Source of the DNA: UBA1672 sp050633325
GTDB taxonomy: Bacteria > Pseudomonadota > Alphaproteobacteria > Micavibrionales > Micavibrionaceae
Length of the DNA stretch: 7,459 nucleotides
Direction of reading: 5' to 3'
Assembly (NCBI GenBank): GCA_050633325.1
Contig: JBOEGH010000018.1
Coordinates: 1 to 7,459 of the forward strand
Under the pieces are notes generated by a model. The model was given only the letters and a program-made list of their open reading frames with translations. It made no database searches and was not told where the DNA came from. Both the position numbers and the translations under genes were made by a program. Shown here piece by piece: positions 1 to 6,000 of this stretch; position 1 is the stretch's first letter, and the number at the start of each line of letters is the position of its first letter.

Positions 1-3000
1 ACGACACCATAGATGGTGGGGCAGGTACAGGTGATGTTGCAAGCTTTGTTGGTTCTGCATCTGGTGTAACGGTTGATTTATCTTCTGGTAGTGCATCAGG
101 TGATGGTACAGATACTCTAACAGGTATAGAGAACGTAACGGGTTCCGGTAATAATGACATTATATCAGGTGATGGTGGTTCTAATGTATTATCTGGTGGT
201 GCGGGTAATGATACATTATATGGTGATGGCGGAAACGATACTCTTGATGGTGGTGCAGGAGTAGACGTTGCAGATTACTCTTCTTCAGCCTCAGGCGTAA
301 CGGTTGATTTATCTGCGGGCAGTGCATCCGACGATGGTGACGGTGGTGTTGATACTTTGGTTAGTATCGAGGACGTAACCGGTTCTGCTAATGCAGATAC
401 AATAACCGGTGATGCAAATGTAAATACGATAGATGGTGGTGCAGGTGATGATACATTATATGCCAGCGCCGGTGCAGATGTATTGGATGGTGGCGCGGAC
501 ACGGATACGGCAGATTACAGTACATTAGTTGGTGTTGGTTCTATAAGTGTTACATTGAATGGTGGTGCCAGTGCTACAGTGATTGTTTCCGGTGGTGATA
601 ACCAAACAATTCGTAACATTGAGAATATAGTCGGTACTTCTCAAGATGATGTTTTTGTCGGTGATGCGAATGACAACCAATTTGATGGTGGTGCGGGTAA
701 TGATACTTTCTCTGGTCGAGGTGGTAATGATACCCTGATTGGTGGTGCGGATATAGATACTGTTACTTATGCTGCTGCGGTTGGTGGTGTGGTAGTAGAT
801 TTATCTGCGGGCAGCGCATCTAATGATGGTGATGGTGGCGTTGATACTATTTCCGGCATAGAGAACGTCATAGGCTCTGTGAATGCGGACATCATTACCG
901 GTGATGGTAATGACAATGTGATAGATGGCGGTGCAGGTAACGATACATTAACTGGTGGTGCGGGTGATGACACGGTTACCGGTGGTACAGGTGATGATAT
1001 TCTTGTAAGTGGTGCAGGCAATGATTCTTATGTTGGTGGTGCTGATGATGATACTTTGACCTTTGTTGGTGCTGCTTCTGGTGTAACGGTTGATTTATCT
1101 GCTGGTACGGTAGCTGATGATGGTGATGGTGGTAATGATACGGTTGCTAGTGTTGAGAATATTATTGGTTCGGGCAGTGACGATACAATAACCGGTGATG
1201 CGAATGATAACGTATTAGAAGGCGGCGCGGGCGATGATACTATCGAGGGTGGCGCAGGTAACGACACCATAGATGGTGGGGCGAATGATGATACGGTAGA
1301 TTATTCTAATGCTGCATCAAGTGGTGTTATCGTTGACCTGCTTGCCGGTAATGCCATAAGCGATGGTGACGGTGGTACAGATACTTTGATCGATATAGAA
1401 AATGTTATCGGATCAGGTGATGATGACATCATTCGTGGTACTAACTTAAATAATGATATTAGTGCGGGCGCAGGTGATGACTCTATACGCGGTGCGGGTG
1501 GTGTAGATACCCTTGATGGTGGAGCAGGGGTCGATACGGTTGACTATTCTGTTGCTATTGCGGGTGTAACGGTTGATTTATCTGCGGGCAGTGCATCCGA
1601 TGATGGCGATGGTGCATTTGATACGCTTAGCAATATTGAGAATGTAATCGGGTCGGCCAATAATGATTCTATAACTGGTGACGGTAACGATAATGTTATC
1701 ACTTCAGGAAGCGGTGATGACACACTGATCGGTGGCGCGGGTAATGATACTCTCGACGGTGGCGCCGATGATGATACAGTTGATTATTCTGGTGCTGCTG
1801 CGGGAATTGTTGCGGACATGTTTACCGGTGATGTTTCCGATGATGGCGATGGTGGCAATGATACTATTTCAGATATTGAGAACTTAATTGGTTCAGGTTT
1901 TGCAGATAGTATTATAGGCAGCAATGTAAATAATATTATAACCGCAGGTGCGGGCGATGATGTTCTGACAGGTCGCGGCGGTGATGATACCCTTGATGGT
2001 GGTGCGGGAACTGATACTGCCAGTTATTCGACATCGGTTGGTATTGTTGTGGCTGATATTCAGGCAGGAACAGTTGCTAGTGATGGTAACGGCGGTACTG
2101 ATACATTGGTTTCTATCGAGAATATAACCGGTTCTGCAAATAATGATACGATATCCGGTGATTCAAACGTTAATGTTTTGACGGGTCTTGCTGGTGATGA
2201 TGTTCTGACAGGTCGTGGCGGTGTCGATACATTGGATGGTGGCTCTGGTTCTGATACCGCTAATTATGCATCGGCCGCGGGTGGTGTCGTTGTTGATTTA
2301 TCGGCAGGCAGTACGTCCGATGATGGTGATGGTGCAAGCGATGTTCTTATCGGCATAGAAAATGTTGAAGGTTCAGCATCCGCAGATACGATAACAGGTG
2401 ATGGTAATAATAATGTTCTGACCGGTAATGGTGGTATGGATCTTATTATCGGTGGTGCCGGTAATGACACTATCGATGGTGGAGCAGACACAGATACTGC
2501 TAGCTATGCTGCGGCAGGGTCAGGAATTAATGTTGATCTGGATGCGAACCTTGTTTCCAATGACGGTGATGGCGGAAGTGATACTATAACTAACGTTGAG
2601 AATATTATTGGTTCTGCCAATGACGATATTATCTCTGGCGATATACAAAACAGTGTATTTACGGGCGGTGCGGGTAATGATGTTTTATCTGGACGTGGTG
2701 GTAACGATACTCTTGATGGTGGATTAGGGATAGATACCGCTGACTATACTGATGCAGCAGCAGGTGTGACGGTTGATCTGACTGCCGGTAGTGCGTCTGA
2801 TGATGGTGATGGTGGAACGGATACTTTCATTGATATAGAAAATGTTACAGGATCTGCATTTGCGGATGATATAACCGGTGGCGCAGGTGTTAATACTATT
2901 TTAGGAGCAGAGGGTGATGACACCATACATGCCAGTGCTTCTTCTGATGTTATCGATGGTGGTGATGATTCTGACACGTTGGATTATTCCGCTCTTGGTG

Positions 3001-6000
3001 GAATTAATTTTATAACCGTTGACCTAAACGGATCTACAAATTCAACAGTAGTTGTTGATGGCGGTAGTAACGACACGATCCGTAATATCGAGAATATTAC
3101 AGGAACTACCGGAAACGATTCTATCGATGGTGATGCTAACGATAATACCCTTATGGGTGGTCTTGGTGATGATGTTATCCGTGGCGGTTTGGGTAGTGAT
3201 ATCTTAAATGGTGGTGTTGGTGGAACTGACCAATTAAGGTTTGATGATATAACCGGTGGCGGTGTTATCTTGGATTTGGCCGCGCAAACAGCACTATTTG
3301 GCGGTGATGCAAGCACAGATAGCTTTTCTGAATTTGAAGAATATTACGTAACTAATCTGGATGATACTATAACAGGTAGTTTGGGTGCTGATATAGTTTA
3401 TGGCCTTGCTGGTGATGATGTGTTTAATGCTTCTGCCGGCGCGGATGATTTAGATGGCGGTACAGGTGAGGATACTATTGATTTCTCTGCTCTGGGTGGA
3501 ATTAATTTTATATCCGTGACCTTAAACGGTGGAACGGATGTTACCGTTACTGTTGATGGTGGAACAGATCAAACGATCTCAAATATCGAAAATGTGACGG
3601 GTACAATTGGAAATGACATTATCAATGGTGATGCGGCCGATAACATTCTTATCGGTGGTACGGGAGATGACACTTTGAACGGTGGTGATGGTTCCGATAC
3701 GCTGGAAGGTGGTGCGGGAGCGGACACATTTACAGGTAGTGCAGGTCAGAACACTTATGATGGTGGTGCAGGTATAGATATCTTGGATTACTCCTCACAA
3801 ACAGGTGTTAACTTTATTAATGTGTTGTTGAACGGTGCCGGCCTTGCATCTGTTATCCTTGATGGTGCGACAAATGACTTCGTTCAAAATGTTGAAACAA
3901 TTATCGGAACATCCGGTGGTGATACGATCTCTGGCGATAGCTTGGATAACACATTCTTTGGAATGGGTGGCGACGATACCCTTGCTGGCGGAGGCGGCAG
4001 CGATACATTAGATGGTGGAGCGGATAATGATACTGTTGATTACTCTTCACAAACAGGGGTTAATTTTATCACCGTAACATTGAATGGGTCTACTGATGCG
4101 ACTGTTGTTGTTGATGGCGGAAGCAATGATACGATCGTTAATATTGAGAATGTAATAGGAAGTACAGGTAATGACATTATTACCGGAGATGCGTTAGTTA
4201 ATATACTTGATGGTGATGACGGTGATGACACGCTAGTAGGTGGCGCGGGAGCAGATTTATTGGATGGTGCGGACGGCTCTGATACTGTGGATTACTCGGT
4301 TGAGGCAGGTGTTACTGCAATATCTGTGACACTGGATGGCGGCACATATGCAACCGTTACCGTTACCGGAGGCGATGATGATCAAATCCGTAATATTGAA
4401 AATGTTATTGGTACTACTGGTGATGATACAATTTTCGGGGATACAAGAGTAAATAATATTGATGGTGGGGCGGGTAATGATGTTTTATCCGGCGGATCAG
4501 GAAGCGATACAATAGATGGTGGCGCAGATATAGATGAGATAACTTATGCGTTTTCTACGCAGGGTATAGTCGTGGATATGTCTGATTTGACCGGTGGTGC
4601 TTTTGATGTTGTTGTTGGCGGTGGTTCTTACACTGATACGGTATCAAATGTTGAGAATATAACAGGTTCCGCAGCCGGTGATAATATTACAGGTGACAGT
4701 ACTGATAACGTTTTGAGTGGCTTGGGTGGCTATGACACGATTAATGGCGGTGCAGGTAACGATACAATATATGGTGGTAACGGACGTGATACATTAAATG
4801 GTGGCGACGGGGACGACTTGATATTTGGTGAAAACGCAGAAGACAGAATATTGGCTTCTGCAGGTAACGACACCATAGATGGCGGTATTAATGAGGATAC
4901 TATTGATTATTCTGGTCTAGGCAGCGTTAATTTTATAACTGTAACATTGAACGGTTCTACAGATGCCATAGTTACTGTTGATGGCGGTGATGACGATACT
5001 ATACGCAATATTGAAAATGTTATTGGTACTACGGGTGATGATACGTTCACAGGAGACATTAATAACAACGATCTTTACGGTGGAGCTGGCGATGACACGT
5101 TTTTTGCTGCTGGCGGTGATGATCGAATCTTTGGTGATGCGGGGACTGATATCCTAAATTACTCTACTAGTTTGTTTGCTATTGATATTGACGCACATTT
5201 GGGTGCTGCTTCTTACACTGTAACCATGAATGCGGGTGCAGAAGTAGATATTATAGAAGGTGTGGAAACGGTTATCGGTTCTGATTTTGCTGATACGATT
5301 GAAACAGACACAACTGTGATTACACGTATTGAGGGTGGTGCGGGTAATGATATTTTACGTTTGAATAATGCTGGTGAGGTATATGGTGGTGATGATAACG
5401 ATACTATACGCTTAGGGGACAATGGTAGTTCCATAGGCGCGACTGCATATGGTGATGATGGTAATGATCGCTTTAACTTAATAGATGGTGGGCAAACTAT
5501 TTATGGTGGAACAGGAACAGATGTTGCCGATTATGACGAAAGCGGCAGTGCAATAACAGTTGTTATAGCAGAAGTAGGGGCAACAACAGTTAGTATCGCG
5601 GGTCTTACTGATGATACCCTTAATGAAATAGAAATTATTGATGGCTCTGATTTTGCTGATACTATGACGGGTAGTTCTGTTGCTAATACATTAAATGGTA
5701 ACAGTGGTAACGATATATTCTATGCTTCTCTTGGTGGTGATACATATAATGGTGGTGGCGATCATGATCTGATAGATTATTCAGTACTAAACGGTTCTAT
5801 TAATTTTGTATCAGTAACGTTATTAGATTCAGGTGCGGCAACTGCTACATTAGACGGTGTAGTTCAAACAGATAGTTTAACCTCTATAGAACGTGTTGTG
5901 GGTACTGATGGTAATGATGTCATTACGGGTAACTCATCTTGGAATACTCTAACTGGTGGTGCGGGTAACGATACTCTCGATGGTGGTGCAGGTACAGATA

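Larger units (their letters stand above)
2973..4415 (+). repeat. Array of class B linker units (U13, U15-U18) with one degenerate member (U14)
   Basis: B linkers start at 2973, 3471, 3777, 4029 and 4281, each 135 nt. The pattern is DT.DYS, INFITVTLNGS, a second strand TVVVDGG, then DTIRNIENV.GT. Compared with class A they carry 12 extra nt, an aliphatic INFI segment, and two beta strands instead of one strand plus the acidic SDDGDGG loop. The ending is usually GT instead of GS. Spacing is 252 nt where the roll is standard (3777 to 4029 to 4281). U16 ends VETIIGT instead of IEN. Hydrophobic alternation supports a small beta-hairpin insertion. Confidence 0.88.

Noticed and set aside
1818..1820. 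Internal in-frame ATG codons (for example at 1818, 5226) as possible gene starts
   Set aside because: They lie in the middle of linker strands, the frame is open far upstream with the same repeats, and no Shine-Dalgarno spacing stands out.
5283..5519. Frameshift as the cause of the irregular block
   Set aside because: The flanking linkers are in the same frame and GG.GND motifs continue through the block in that frame, so no compensating shifts are needed.
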